NCBI GenBank assembly: GCA_903938815.1
Contig: CAJAES010000002.1
Coordinates: 1-61,517 of the forward strand
DNA from: an uncultured beta proteobacterium
Lineage (GTDB): Bacteria > Pseudomonadota > Gammaproteobacteria > Burkholderiales > Burkholderiaceae_C
Length of the DNA: 61,517 nucleotides
Reading direction: 5' to 3'
Shown: positions 24,494 through 33,617 of the stretch, in pieces
Position numbering within the stretch: the stretch's first letter is position 1
Layout: every line of letters begins with the position of its first letter
The notes under the pieces: generated by a model
The model's database searches: none
What the model was told of the DNA's origin: nothing
What the model saw: only the letters and a program-made list of their open reading frames with translations
Position numbers and translations under genes: made by a program

Positions 24494-26236
24494 GTGGCCG
24501 ACGGCAGCAGGAACATCCTCTTCATCATGTGCGACCAGCTGCGCGCAGACCACCTGTCGTGCTACGGGCACCCGAAGCTGCACACGCCGAACATCGACGC
24601 CCTGGCCGCGCGCGGCATGATCTTCGACCGCGCCTACGTGCAGTCGCCCGTGTGCGGGCCCTCCCGCATGAGCTACTACACCGGCCGCTACATGCACTCG
24701 CACGGCGTGAGCTGGAATTTCGTGCCGCTGAAGGCCGGCGAGATGACCCTGGGCGACCACCTCCGCCCGCTGGGCGTGCGCTCGGCGCTGGTGGGCAAGA
24801 CGCACATGCGGGCCGACTACGCCGGCATGTCGCGCATGGGCATCGACCCGAAGTCGCCTATCGGCGTGCGCATGGCCGAGTGCGGCTTCGACCCCTACGA
24901 ACGCGACGACGGCATCCACCCCTTTTCCGGCCACGACCCCGACCCGCACTACAACCAGTACCTGCGCGACCACGGTTTCGGCGGCGACAACCCCTGGGAA
25001 TCCTGGGCCAACACCGTGACCGACACCGACGGCTCGCTGCACTCGGGCTGGTTCCTCAAATACAGCCACCTGCCGGCGCGCGTGCCCGCGGAGCACTCCG
25101 AGACGGCCTACACCACCGGCCGGGCGATGGACTTCATGCGCGAGGCCGGCGAACAGCCCTGGGTGCTGCACCTCAGCTACATCAAACCGCACTGGCCCTA
25201 TGTGGTGCCGGCGCCGTATGCCGGCATGTACGGCCCCGAAGACGCACTGCCTGTCGTGCGCTCGGACACGGAACTGCAGGGCGCGCATCCGGTCTATGAG
25301 GCCATGACGCACCACAGGGTCTCGCGCACCTTTGCCGAGCCGGGCATCCGCGATGCGGTGATGTCGGGCTACATGGGCCTGGTCAAGCAGATCGACGACG
25401 AACTCGGCCGCCTGTTCGCTTTCATGGACGCCCAGGGCCTGAGCAAGAACACCATGGTCGTGTTCTGCGCCGACCATGGTGATTTCCTGGGCGATCACTG
25501 GCTCGGGGACAAGGAGATGTTCCACGATCCAGTGGTGCGCACGCCGCTCATCGTCTTCGACCCCGACCCCCGCGCCGACGCCACGCGCGGCACGCGCTGC
25601 GCGGCGCTGGTGGAGGCGGTGGACCTGGCCCCGACCTTCCTGGATGTGTGCGGCGGGCCGCCCGTGCCGCACGTCATGGACGGCCGGTCGCTGCGCCCCT
25701 GGCTCTTCGGCGAGACACCCGCCGAGTGGCGCGAGATCGCCGTCTGCGAATGCGACTATTCCTTCCAGGACGCCCGCATCGAACTGGGTACGCCGCCCAT
25801 CGACGCATGGATGCGCATGGCCTTCGACGGCCGCTGGAAGTACGTTCTCACCGAAGGCTACCGGCCCATGCTGTTCGACCTGGAGGCCGACCCGCAGGAA
25901 CTGCGCGACCTCGGCGCCTCGGGCGAACCCATGCACCAGGAGGCCCGCCTGCGGCTGCACGAGGCCTTGTTCCGCTGGGCGCGCCGCCCGCGCCAGCGCG
26001 TGACCGTGCCCGACGCGATGATCGAGACCACCGAGGTGCAGGCCCGCATCAGCGAGTCCGGCGTCCTGATCGGCTATGCCGACGAGGCCGACCTGGCGCA
26101 GCAGCGGCAGCGTTTCAAGCCGCGGTTCGCTTCCACCAACCCGCTGGTCAAGGCGACACTGGACCGCCTGACGGCCCCGATCGCGATGATGAACGAAGCC
26201 CCCATGACCCCCACCGCCCCGCGAGGCCCTCGATGA
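24494..26236 (+). CDS. Sulfatase/phosphonate monoester hydrolase-like enzyme 3
   Basis: The 580-residue paralogue of the enzymes at 8883 and 10459 has NILFIMCDQLRADHLSCYG, the canonical active-site signature C54-G-P-S-R with MSYYTGR, LHLSYIKPHWPYVVPAPYAGMYG, and CADHGDFLGDHWLGDKEMFH. The C-terminus is about 60 residues longer than in the other two. GTG 24494 was chosen because GGGAAAGG precedes it and the extra upstream frame would cover the operator. It heads the long rightward operon, and its stop overlaps the cupin ATG. It probably frees a hydroxylated or amino compound from a sulfate, phosphate or phosphonate monoester. Confidence 0.9.
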   Translation: MADGSRNILFIMCDQLRADHLSCYGHPKLHTPNIDALAARGMIFDRAYVQSPVCGPSRMSYYTGRYMHSHGVSWNFVPLKAGEMTLGDHLRPLGVRSALVGKTHMRADYAGMSRMGIDPKSPIGVRMAECGFDPYERDDGIHPFSGHDPDPHYNQYLRDHGFGGDNPWESWANTVTDTDGSLHSGWFLKYSHLPARVPAEHSETAYTTGRAMDFMREAGEQPWVLHLSYIKPHWPYVVPAPYAGMYGPEDALPVVRSDTELQGAHPVYEAMTHHRVSRTFAEPGIRDAVMSGYMGLVKQIDDELGRLFAFMDAQGLSKNTMVVFCADHGDFLGDHWLGDKEMFHDPVVRTPLIVFDPDPRADATRGTRCAALVEAVDLAPTFLDVCGGPPVPHVMDGRSLRPWLFGETPAEWREIAVCECDYSFQDARIELGTPPIDAWMRMAFDGRWKYVLTEGYRPMLFDLEADPQELRDLGASGEPMHQEARLRLHEALFRWARRPRQRVTVPDAMIETTEVQARISESGVLIGYADEADLAQQRQRFKPRFASTNPLVKATLDRLTAPIAMMNEAPMTPTAPRGPR

Positions 26237-26688
26237 CGCTGCGTGAAACCCCTGACATCACCCCGGCTCACCAGAGCCTGGACGGCGTGAGCTGGAATAT
26301 CCTGGGGCAGGTCTACACGCCCAAGCAGGTCACGGACGACAGCTTCGCCTGGCATGCGATGTTTCCCGAGGAGAGCTTCGTGCCACCGCACACGCACCCC
26401 GAGCAGGACGAGTACATCTTCGTCATCGACGGCCGCATCGACCTGCTGCTGGGCGGCGAGCGCCGCAGCGCCGGCCCGGGCGATCTCGTCCGGATGCCGC
26501 GCGGCATCGAGCACGCGTTCTTCAACAACGGCGGCAAGCCAGCGACTGCGTTGTTCTGGGCAGCGCCGGCAGGGCACCTGCAGGCGCTGTACCGGCGCAT
26601 CCACAACGTTTCCAGCCCCGCCGAGGTGGTGCGGATCGCCCGCGACTACGGCGTGTTCTTCGGGCCGCCCGTGAGCGCGGCGGCCTGA
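26233..26688 (+). CDS. Single-domain cupin
   Basis: The 151-residue protein has cupin motif 1 P-P-H-T-H-P-E-Q-D-E-Y followed by G67 (H53, H55, E60 as metal ligands) and motif 2 around PRGIEHAFFNNGG. It could be a small metal-dependent dioxygenase or isomerase, or a ligand-binding protein; sequence alone does not decide. It is coupled to sulfatase 3 by a four-base overlap. Confidence 0.85.
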   Translation: MTLRETPDITPAHQSLDGVSWNILGQVYTPKQVTDDSFAWHAMFPEESFVPPHTHPEQDEYIFVIDGRIDLLLGGERRSAGPGDLVRMPRGIEHAFFNNGGKPATALFWAAPAGHLQALYRRIHNVSSPAEVVRIARDYGVFFGPPVSAAA

Positions 26689-26781
26689 GGGAAAGCCTGG
26701 GCAATGATGGATTTGTGAAACCATGTCCCGGCCCCTTACCGTGCCGGATACCCCGAAGACCCACAACGACCGGAGACTCGC

Positions 26782-27801
26782 ATGCTGACCCGCCGTACCG
26801 CCGCTGCCGCCCTGCTGGCCCTCACCCTGCCGCTGGGTGCCTCTGCCCAGGGCACGCCCCTGTTGTTCAACAGCTTCATCCAGGGTCAGCACCCGGTGAA
26901 CACCCGCATCTTCCGTCCCTGGGCCGAAGATGTGGCCAAGGCCACCGAAGGCCGGGTGAAGTTCGAGATTCCGCTCACGAGCCTGTCCGCGCCGCCGCAG
27001 CAGCTCGACGGCGTGATGAAGGGCGTCTTCGACGTCGCCTATCAGTTCCACGGCTTCCTGGCGCCGAAGGTCAAGCTGGCGCAGCTGGCGCACCTGCCGG
27101 GCGTCAACACCACGTCCCGCGGCAGTTCCATCGCCCTGTGGCGCACGCACGAAAAGTTCTTCAAGCAGGCCGACGAGTACAAGGAAGTGCACCTGCTCGG
27201 CCTGTTCGTCGCTCTGCCCGGCCCCATCTTCAGCATGAAGGGCCCCATCGAGAACGTGGGCCAGCTCAAGGGCGTGAAGATCTACGGCTTGCCCGGCGTG
27301 CCCGCGCGCATCCTGGAGGCCGCCGGTGGCGGTGTCGTGGCCGCCCCGGCCGTGCGCAGCCACGAAGTCATCTCGGGTGGCACGGTCGATGCCTTCGCCG
27401 GCTACTCGGTGATGGACGCGAACGCCTTCAAGACTCTGCAGTACGCCAAGCACGTGACCGACATGCCCGGGCACCTGACGGCGCCCGCCTTCGCGCTCTT
27501 CATGAACAAGAAGAAGTGGGAAGCCATCTCCCCGCAGGACCGCGAGGCCATCACGAAGCTCAGCGGCGAGGCCATCTCCGCCCGATTCGCCGTCTATGAC
27601 GAACTCGAGGCCAAGGCTCGCGCCGATGCCGTCGCGGCCGGCGTGCAGTTCAAGATGGCCAGCCCGGCCTTCACCGCCGACCTGACGAAGCTGGCGGAGC
27701 CGCTCGTGGCAGGCTGGCTTGCCGATGCCAAGAGCCTGGGTGTGGACGGAGCGGCAGCGCTCGAGTTCTACAAGCAGGAAGCCCAGAAGAACGCTCGCTG
27801 A
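26782..27801 (+). CDS. TRAP transporter solute-binding protein (DctP family)
   Basis: The 339-residue periplasmic receptor has a Sec signal peptide (MLTRRTAAAALLALTLPLGASAQ) and the DctP fold: a PWAEDVAKATEGRVKFEI segment, GVFDVAYQFHGF, LKGVKIYGLPG, and a basic carboxylate-clamp region near PAVRSHEVISGGTVDAF. It would bind an organic acid. The 93-base gap before it may hold a promoter, but the gene is in line with the operon. DctQ and DctM follow, giving a full TRAP system. Confidence 0.92.
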   Translation: MLTRRTAAAALLALTLPLGASAQGTPLLFNSFIQGQHPVNTRIFRPWAEDVAKATEGRVKFEIPLTSLSAPPQQLDGVMKGVFDVAYQFHGFLAPKVKLAQLAHLPGVNTTSRGSSIALWRTHEKFFKQADEYKEVHLLGLFVALPGPIFSMKGPIENVGQLKGVKIYGLPGVPARILEAAGGGVVAAPAVRSHEVISGGTVDAFAGYSVMDANAFKTLQYAKHVTDMPGHLTAPAFALFMNKKKWEAISPQDREAITKLSGEAISARFAVYDELEAKARADAVAAGVQFKMASPAFTADLTKLAEPLVAGWLADAKSLGVDGAAALEFYKQEAQKNAR

Positions 27802-27821
27802 ACCCGCCCCCGCCGCTCGCC

Positions 27822-28322
27822 ATGGACGCCGCTCCCACGCCCGGCCGCCGCGATGCGGCGGACCAGATCCTCTCGCTGCTCAGCGCCCTGCCGCTCGGGC
27901 TGATCGTGGTGCTCACGTTCGCCGACGTGTTCGCCCGCTACCTGTTCTCGTCGCCCATCCGCGGCAGCGTCGAGATCATCCAGTTCGCGATGGCGCTGGT
28001 GATCTTCACGGCGCTGCCGCTGGTCACGCGCAAGCGCGAGCACGTCACGGTGAGCCTGGTGGATGGCGTGCTGCGCGGCGGGGCCAAGCGCGTGCAGCAG
28101 GTGCTGGTCGATGCGATCAGCGTGTTCGCGCTGGGCGTGCTCACCTGGCGGCTCTGGCTTCAGGGCGGTGACGACCTTGCCGCCGACACCCGCACCATCG
28201 TCCTCGGCATGCCGCAGGCGCCCCTGACCTATGCCATGTGCGCCTTTGCCGCCTTGGCCACGGCCTACATGCTGATGCTGCTCGCAAGACAGATCCGCGG
28301 CGACGCCGGGAGCGCTGCATGA
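27822..28322 (+). CDS. TRAP transporter small membrane subunit (DctQ family)
   Basis: The 166-residue protein has four predicted membrane helices, with FADVFARYLFSSPIRGSVEIIQFAM and KREHVTVSLVDGVL typical of DctQ. It scaffolds the large subunit. It starts 20 bases after the receptor gene and overlaps dctM by four bases. Confidence 0.9.
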   Translation: MDAAPTPGRRDAADQILSLLSALPLGLIVVLTFADVFARYLFSSPIRGSVEIIQFAMALVIFTALPLVTRKREHVTVSLVDGVLRGGAKRVQQVLVDAISVFALGVLTWRLWLQGGDDLAADTRTIVLGMPQAPLTYAMCAFAALATAYMLMLLARQIRGDAGSAA

Positions 28323-29608
28323 CGGCCGCGCTCATCGGCTTCGGCCTGCTCTTCCTGCTGGCCTTCTGCGGCGTGCCGCTGGCCTTCGCGATGCTGCTCG
28401 CCGGCGTGGGTGGCTTCGCGGCGCTGCGCGGGCTCGAACCCGCGTTGGGCATGCTCGGGCAGATCGTGGTGGACTCGTCCGCCAACTACGGCATGTCGGT
28501 GCTGCCGATGTTCATCCTGATGGGCCTGTTCGTGCACAAGGCCGACATCAGCACCGAGCTCTACGACGCCGCCAACGCCTGGCTGGGCCACCTGAAGGGC
28601 GGCCTCGCGCATGCCACCGTGGCCGCCTGCGGCCTGTTCGCGGCCATCTCTGGCAGTTCCATCGCCACCGCCGCCACGATGACCAAGGTCGCCGTGCCTT
28701 CGATGCGGCGGCTGGGCTACCACGACCGCCTGTCCACCGGCTCGGTGGCCTCGGCCGGGGTGCTGGGGGTGCTGATACCGCCGTCCGTGCCCCTGGTGCT
28801 CTTCGGCCTGCTCACCGAGACGGACATCCGCAAGCTGTTCATCGCGACCATCGTGCCCGGCATCCTGCTGCTGCTGCTGTTCATCGGCGCGGTGTGGGTC
28901 ACCGTCACGCTGAACCCCGCGCTGGGCCCACGCGGCCCGCGCCTTCCGATGCGCCAGCGGTTCGTGGCGCTGAAGGGCGTGTGGTCCACGCTGCTGCTCT
29001 TCGTCTTCGTGATGGGCGGCCTCTACAGCGGCGTCTTCACGGCCACCGAGTCGGCCGGCATCGGCGCTGCCGGGGCCCTGATCATCGCCGTGGCGCGCCG
29101 GCGCATGCGCTGGCGCGTATTGCTCGAATGCCTGGCGGAGACAGGCCGCACCACCGCCATGATCTTCGCCATCGTGTTCGGCGCGCTGGCCTTCGCGAAC
29201 TTCATCACCCTCACGGGCATGACGGGCCAGCTCGTGGAATGGGTCCAGGGCACCGGCTTCGGCGTCACCGGCGTGCTGCTGTCGATGGTGTTGATCTACC
29301 TCGTGCTCGGCGCGCTGATGGAGGCCATGGGCCTGATGCTGCTGACCGTGCCCATCTTCACCGCCGTCGCGGTGGACCTGGGCATCAGCCCGATCTGGTT
29401 CGGCATCTTCGTCGTGATGATGATCGAGATCGGCATGCTCACGCCGCCGGTCGGCATGAACGTGTTCACTGTCAAGACCCTGCTGCCCGATGTCCCGCTG
29501 TCCACCATCTTCCGCGGCGTGATGCCGTTCGTGGTGGCCAACCTGATGGCCGTGGCAGCCATCATCGCGTGGCCGCAACTCGTGCTGGCCCCGCTGCGCT
29601 GGTTCTGA
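28319..29608 (+). CDS. TRAP transporter large permease (DctM family)
   Basis: The 429-residue permease has about 12 membrane segments. Typical motifs are GVPLAFAMLLAG, ALISGSSIATAATMTKVAVPSM-like (here AISGSSIATAATMTK), LIPPSVPLVLFG and EIGMLTPPVGMNVFTVK. It drives Na+-linked uptake of the acid bound by the receptor. It overlaps dctQ and sits 5 bases before the VanA-like oxygenase. Confidence 0.93.
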   Translation: MTAALIGFGLLFLLAFCGVPLAFAMLLAGVGGFAALRGLEPALGMLGQIVVDSSANYGMSVLPMFILMGLFVHKADISTELYDAANAWLGHLKGGLAHATVAACGLFAAISGSSIATAATMTKVAVPSMRRLGYHDRLSTGSVASAGVLGVLIPPSVPLVLFGLLTETDIRKLFIATIVPGILLLLLFIGAVWVTVTLNPALGPRGPRLPMRQRFVALKGVWSTLLLFVFVMGGLYSGVFTATESAGIGAAGALIIAVARRRMRWRVLLECLAETGRTTAMIFAIVFGALAFANFITLTGMTGQLVEWVQGTGFGVTGVLLSMVLIYLVLGALMEAMGLMLLTVPIFTAVAVDLGISPIWFGIFVVMMIEIGMLTPPVGMNVFTVKTLLPDVPLSTIFRGVMPFVVANLMAVAAIIAWPQLVLAPLRWF

Positions 29609-29613
29609 CCGTC

Positions 29614-30705
29614 ATGGCCGACTCGCTTTCCTCTACAGCTACATCTAACACTACCTCCACCTCTTCCTACCTCTCGGACCGATTCATCCACGACAGCTGG
29701 TACGTGGCCGCCTGGGACCACGAGATCGGCACCGACGCGCTCTTCGCGCGCACGCTGCTCGGCAAGCCGCTCGTCTTCTACCGCACCGCTGCCGGCGCCG
29801 TGGTGGCCCTGGATGACCGCTGCTGCCACCGCGCCGCGCCGCTGTCCATCGGCCGCAAGGAAGGCGACTGCGTCCGCTGCCTGTACCACGGCCTGAAGTT
29901 CGACGCGACCGGCGCCTGCGTCGAGATGCCGGGCCAGGAACGCATTCCGCCGGCGGCCTGCGTGCGCAGCTACCCGGTGGTGGAGCGTGACCGCTTCGTC
30001 TGGGTCTGGATGGGCGACCCGGCCCGCGCCGATGCATCTCGCATCCTCGATTTCTTCTGGCACTCGCACGCCGGTTGGCGCATGAAGCCGGGCTACATCC
30101 ACTACCAGGCCAACTACCAGCTGGTGGTGGACAACCTGCTCGACTTCGCCCACCTGTCCTATGTGCACCCCACCACGCTCGGCACGCCCAGCGTGGCGCA
30201 GGTGCGCGCGCAGGTGGCGCCCATCGAGGGCGGCCTGCGCATCACGCGCTGGGCGCTGGACGACGACATGCCGCCCAACCACCGCCGCGTGGCGCGCTTC
30301 CAGGGCCGCGTCGAGCGCTGGCAGATCTACGAGTGGCACCCGCCGGCCTTCATGCGCATGGACGCGGGCTCGGCCCCGGCCGGCACCGGCGCGCCCGAGG
30401 GCAGCATCGCACCCGAGTCCATGCGCTTTCGCCACACCTCGGTGCAGACGCCCGAGACGGCCGACACCACGCACTACTTCTTCTGCCAGGCGCGCGATTT
30501 CCTGCTCGACGACGCTGCCGTCACCGAGGCCGTGCACCAGGACGTCTGCACCGCATTCGCCGAGGACCGCACCATCATCGAAGCCCAGCAGCGCATCCTG
30601 CGCACTGCCCCTGACTTCCGGCCCGTGGCCAGCACCCACGACCAGGCGCTGACCATGGCGCGGCACCTGCTGCGCCAGCGCCTGCAAGCCGAGGCTGCAC
30701 AGTGA
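29614..30705 (+). CDS. Rieske oxygenase, vanillate O-demethylase (VanA) type
   Basis: The 363-residue single-component oxygenase has Rieske ligands C70-x-H72 and C89-x2-H92 (RCCHRAAP, CLYHGLKF) and a mononuclear iron site in NLLDFAHLSYVHPTTLG (D-x2-H-x4-H). VanA relatives demethylate or hydroxylate aromatic acids and use a VanB-type reductase. None is adjacent; the reductase at 18247-19230 is of the right class. The first 20 residues form a Ser/Thr-rich leader. A transport-linked aromatic acid is the likely substrate, given the TRAP genes before it. Confidence 0.9.
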   Translation: MADSLSSTATSNTTSTSSYLSDRFIHDSWYVAAWDHEIGTDALFARTLLGKPLVFYRTAAGAVVALDDRCCHRAAPLSIGRKEGDCVRCLYHGLKFDATGACVEMPGQERIPPAACVRSYPVVERDRFVWVWMGDPARADASRILDFFWHSHAGWRMKPGYIHYQANYQLVVDNLLDFAHLSYVHPTTLGTPSVAQVRAQVAPIEGGLRITRWALDDDMPPNHRRVARFQGRVERWQIYEWHPPAFMRMDAGSAPAGTGAPEGSIAPESMRFRHTSVQTPETADTTHYFFCQARDFLLDDAAVTEAVHQDVCTAFAEDRTIIEAQQRILRTAPDFRPVASTHDQALTMARHLLRQRLQAEAAQ

Positions 30706-30733
30706 CCGTTCGCCTGCAGGACCGCGATCTGAC

Positions 30734-30761
30734 TTGACTTGGGCGGTGGGCGCAATATCCG
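30734..30761 (+). promoter_or_regulatory. Possible promoter of the Bug-type gene
   Basis: TTGACT and TATCCG are separated by 16 bases in the 85-base gap after the VanA-like gene. It may give the binding-protein gene its own transcript. The -10 box is weak. Confidence 0.35.
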
Positions 30762-30790
30762 ACACTCTGACCCCGACTCCGGAGAACCGC

Positions 30791-31756
30791 ATGACCCGAC
30801 GTACCGTCATCGCCGCCGCGCTCGCGCTGCTGGCTTTTGCAGCCCTGCCGTCGCACGCGCAGTCGAACTGGCCCGAGAAGCCGATTCGCGTGCTGCTGCC
30901 GTTCCCGCCGGGCGGCCCCAGCGACATCGTCATGCGCGTTGCCGCCGAGAAGATGCAGGCGGCGCTGGGCCAGCCCATCGTCATCGACAACAAGCCCGGC
31001 GCCGGCGGCAACCTGGGTGCGTCTGAAGTCGCTCGCGCGGCCCCCGATGGCTACACCTGGCTCTGGGGCACCGACACGCTGACCACGGTGAACCCGCACG
31101 TCTACAAGAGCATGGGCTACAAGGTCGAGGACCTGCAGCCCGTGACCGTGGGCACGCGCTTCAACCAGACGCTGGTGTGCCACCCGTCGGTGGGCGTGAA
31201 GACCGTGGCCGAACTGGTGGCCAAGGCCAAGGCTGCCCCGATGGCCTATGCCTCGGGCGGGGCTGGCGTGCCGGGCCACCTGTCGATGGAACTGCTGCAG
31301 AGCATGGCCGGTTTCGAGATGACCCATGTGCCGTACAAGGGCCCCGCACCCGCGACGCAGGACGTCATCGGCGGCCAGGTTCCCTGCGGCCTCCTGGCCG
31401 GCCCCACGGTGCTGCCGCACGTGCGCTCCGGGCGTCTGGTGGCGCTGGCGGTGTCGGGTTCCACGCGCTCGCCGACCCTGCCCGAGGTGCCCACGATGGC
31501 CGAGGCCGGCGTGGCCGGCTACCGCGCCGATTTCACGCTCGTGATGTACGCGCCCAAGGGTGTGCCGCCCGCCACGCTGCAGCGCTTTCGCAAGGCCTTC
31601 GTCGATGCACTGAGCCTGCCCGAGGTAACCGAGAAGCTGCGCGCCAGCGACCAGGTCGTCGTCGGCAACACGCCCGAGGAGGCCGCGCAGGTGCTGGCGG
31701 CCGACTCGCGGAAGTGGGGCGAGGTGGCGCGGCGCATCAAGCTCGGCCTGGATTGA
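30791..31756 (+). CDS. Bug/TctC-family tripartite tricarboxylate-type solute-binding protein
   Basis: The 321-residue periplasmic protein has a signal peptide ending SHAQS, followed by WPEKPIRVLLPFPPGGPSDIVMR, NKPGAGGNLGASEVARAAPDGYTW and GAGVPGHLSMELL, all hallmarks of the Bug family that is expanded in Burkholderiales. It binds a carboxylate or amide. No TctA/TctB membrane genes are beside it, as is usual for orphan Bug proteins. The ATG follows CCGGAGA. Its stop overlaps the TTG start of the amidase. Confidence 0.93.
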   Translation: MTRRTVIAAALALLAFAALPSHAQSNWPEKPIRVLLPFPPGGPSDIVMRVAAEKMQAALGQPIVIDNKPGAGGNLGASEVARAAPDGYTWLWGTDTLTTVNPHVYKSMGYKVEDLQPVTVGTRFNQTLVCHPSVGVKTVAELVAKAKAAPMAYASGGAGVPGHLSMELLQSMAGFEMTHVPYKGPAPATQDVIGGQVPCGLLAGPTVLPHVRSGRLVALAVSGSTRSPTLPEVPTMAEAGVAGYRADFTLVMYAPKGVPPATLQRFRKAFVDALSLPEVTEKLRASDQVVVGNTPEEAAQVLAADSRKWGEVARRIKLGLD

Positions 31757-33210
31757 GCCCGTACGCGTCGGCGCACGCGCTGCGCCAGGCCTTCGCGCGC
31801 GGCAAGCTCGGCGCGCACGAGTGGATGCGTGCGCAGATCGCGCACATCGAGCGCGCCGACGTCGCCATCCATGCCGTGGTGGTGCGCGATTTCGATCGTG
31901 CCCTGGCTGCGGCCCGCGAGGCCGATGCGCGCCGCGCGCGCGGCGAGGCCCGGCCGCTCGAGGGCGTGCCGGTGACGGTCAAGGAATCCATCCACGTCGA
32001 GGGCCTGCCCTGCACGGTGGGCCGGCTCGAGGCCCGCGACTGGCGGCCCGCAGCCGATGCGCCGGCCGTGCGGCGCCTGCGTGCGGCCGGCGCCATCGTC
32101 ATCGGCAAGACCAACGTGCCGCCCGAGATCTCCGACTGGCAGGCCGGCAACGATGTCTACGGCCGCACCAGCAACCCCTGGGACCTGTCGCGCACCAGCG
32201 GCGGCAGTTCCGGCGGCGCCGCCGCCGTGGCGGCAGGTTGTTCGGCGCTCGACCTGGGCAGCGACATCGGCGGTTCCGTGCGCGTGCCGTCCGCGTTCTG
32301 CGGTGTCTATGGGCTGCGCCCCAGCGACACGCTCATCGCCCGCAGCGGGCAGCTTCCGGTGCCCGCCGTGCCGCATTCGGGCGCGGTGCTGGCGGTCTTC
32401 GGCCCGATCGCGCGTGCGCCGGCCGACCTCGACCTCGCGCTCACCGCGCTGGCGGGTGCGGATGTCGGCGAGGACCGCGCCTGGCGCGTGAGCCTGCCGC
32501 CCCCCCGCGTGCGGCGCCTGGCCGGTGCGCGCATCGCGCTGCTGCGGCCACCGGCCTGCGCGCCGGTGGCGCCCGAGGTGGCGGCGGCGCTCGAATCGAC
32601 GGCCGATGCGCTGCGCCGGGCGGGCGCCATCGTCGCGCCCGCCATGCCTGATGGCTTCGGCGACGGGCGCGAATCGATGCGCCTGTACATGCGCCTGCTC
32701 GGCTACATGATGATGTCCCGCTGGCCCGAGGCCCTGCGCCAAAAGCGCGCGCGCGACATGGCCGCGAGCGGCTGCGAGTTCCAGGCGGCGATGGCCGAGG
32801 GCATGGTCTGCAGCGGCGCGCAGGTCTTCGGCTGGTACCTGGCGCGCGAGGGGGTGCGCCAGGGCTGGCGCCGGTTCTTCGAGGGCTGGGATGCGCTGCT
32901 CACGCCCGCCTTTCACACCACGGCCTTCCCGCACCGGCCGCACGGCGAGCCGGCCCTGACCGCCTGGCACGACCAGACCGTCACGGTGGCCGGCCAGGTG
33001 CTGCCCTACACGCGTGGCCTGTTCTACCCGCACGTGGCCACGCTGGCCGGCCAGCCTGCCGTGACGCTGCCCGCAGGTCTTTCGGCGGAAGGCCTGCCGG
33101 TGGGTCTGCAACTCGTGGGCCCGTATCTGGAAGACCGCACCCTCACCCGCCTGGCCGCGCTGATCGCGCGCGAGAATGGCGGTTTCCTGGAGCCCCCATG
33201 GACAGCATGA
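31753..33210 (+). CDS. Amidase signature family hydrolase
   Basis: The 485-residue amidase has the Ser-cisSer-Lys triad: VTVKESIHVEG (Lys), TSGGSSGGAAAVAAG (cis-Ser) and DIGGSVRVPSAFCG (nucleophile Ser). Substrates in the family range from aryl amides to ureido acids. No ATG fits the N-terminus; TTG 31753, overlapping the Bug stop by four bases, gives SPYASAHALRQAF and the expected length. Together with the aminotransferase and deacetylase it suggests that N-acyl or amide bonds are part of the nutrients used. Confidence 0.88.
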   Translation: MSPYASAHALRQAFARGKLGAHEWMRAQIAHIERADVAIHAVVVRDFDRALAAAREADARRARGEARPLEGVPVTVKESIHVEGLPCTVGRLEARDWRPAADAPAVRRLRAAGAIVIGKTNVPPEISDWQAGNDVYGRTSNPWDLSRTSGGSSGGAAAVAAGCSALDLGSDIGGSVRVPSAFCGVYGLRPSDTLIARSGQLPVPAVPHSGAVLAVFGPIARAPADLDLALTALAGADVGEDRAWRVSLPPPRVRRLAGARIALLRPPACAPVAPEVAAALESTADALRRAGAIVAPAMPDGFGDGRESMRLYMRLLGYMMMSRWPEALRQKRARDMAASGCEFQAAMAEGMVCSGAQVFGWYLAREGVRQGWRRFFEGWDALLTPAFHTTAFPHRPHGEPALTAWHDQTVTVAGQVLPYTRGLFYPHVATLAGQPAVTLPAGLSAEGLPVGLQLVGPYLEDRTLTRLAALIARENGGFLEPPWTA

Positions 33211-33581
33211 TCCCGCCCGAAGACGACTCAGCCGTGCGCGCGCTGGTTCAGGATTACTTCATCGGCCTGTACGAGGGCGATGTCGAACGGCTGCGCCGCG
33301 CCTTCGACCCCCAGGCCCAGGTCATCGGCACCGTGCGCGGCGTGCCGCTGCGGCTGGACCGCGATGCCTGGCTGCAGCGGCTGTCCTCGCAACCCTCGCC
33401 CTCGGCGCAGGGCGAGCGCTTCGACATGAGCCTGCGCACGCTGCTCATCACCGGCGATGTGGGCCTGGCCGCGGTGCGCGACCTGTACCGCGGCCTGTGG
33501 TTCACCGACCATCTCAGCGTGGCTCGTCTCGAGGGCCGCTGGCAGATCGTCTGCAAGCTGTTCCACCACGATCCAGCCTGA
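33198..33581 (+). CDS. SnoaL/NTF2-like small protein
   Basis: The 127-residue protein has the NTF2-like fold pattern (VQDYFIGLYEGDVERLRRAFDP, LRLDRDAWLQRL, WQIVCKLFHHDP), close to the putative lumazine-binding/DUF4440 group. It overlaps the amidase 3' end by 13 bases and is the last gene of the operon. No catalytic residues can be assigned; it may be a polyketide-cyclase-like isomerase or a binding protein. Confidence 0.8.
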   Translation: MDSMIPPEDDSAVRALVQDYFIGLYEGDVERLRRAFDPQAQVIGTVRGVPLRLDRDAWLQRLSSQPSPSAQGERFDMSLRTLLITGDVGLAAVRDLYRGLWFTDHLSVARLEGRWQIVCKLFHHDPA

Positions 33582-33617
33582 TCGTCGCGCTGCGCCTGCC
33601 TGCGGGACAGCGGCCGG

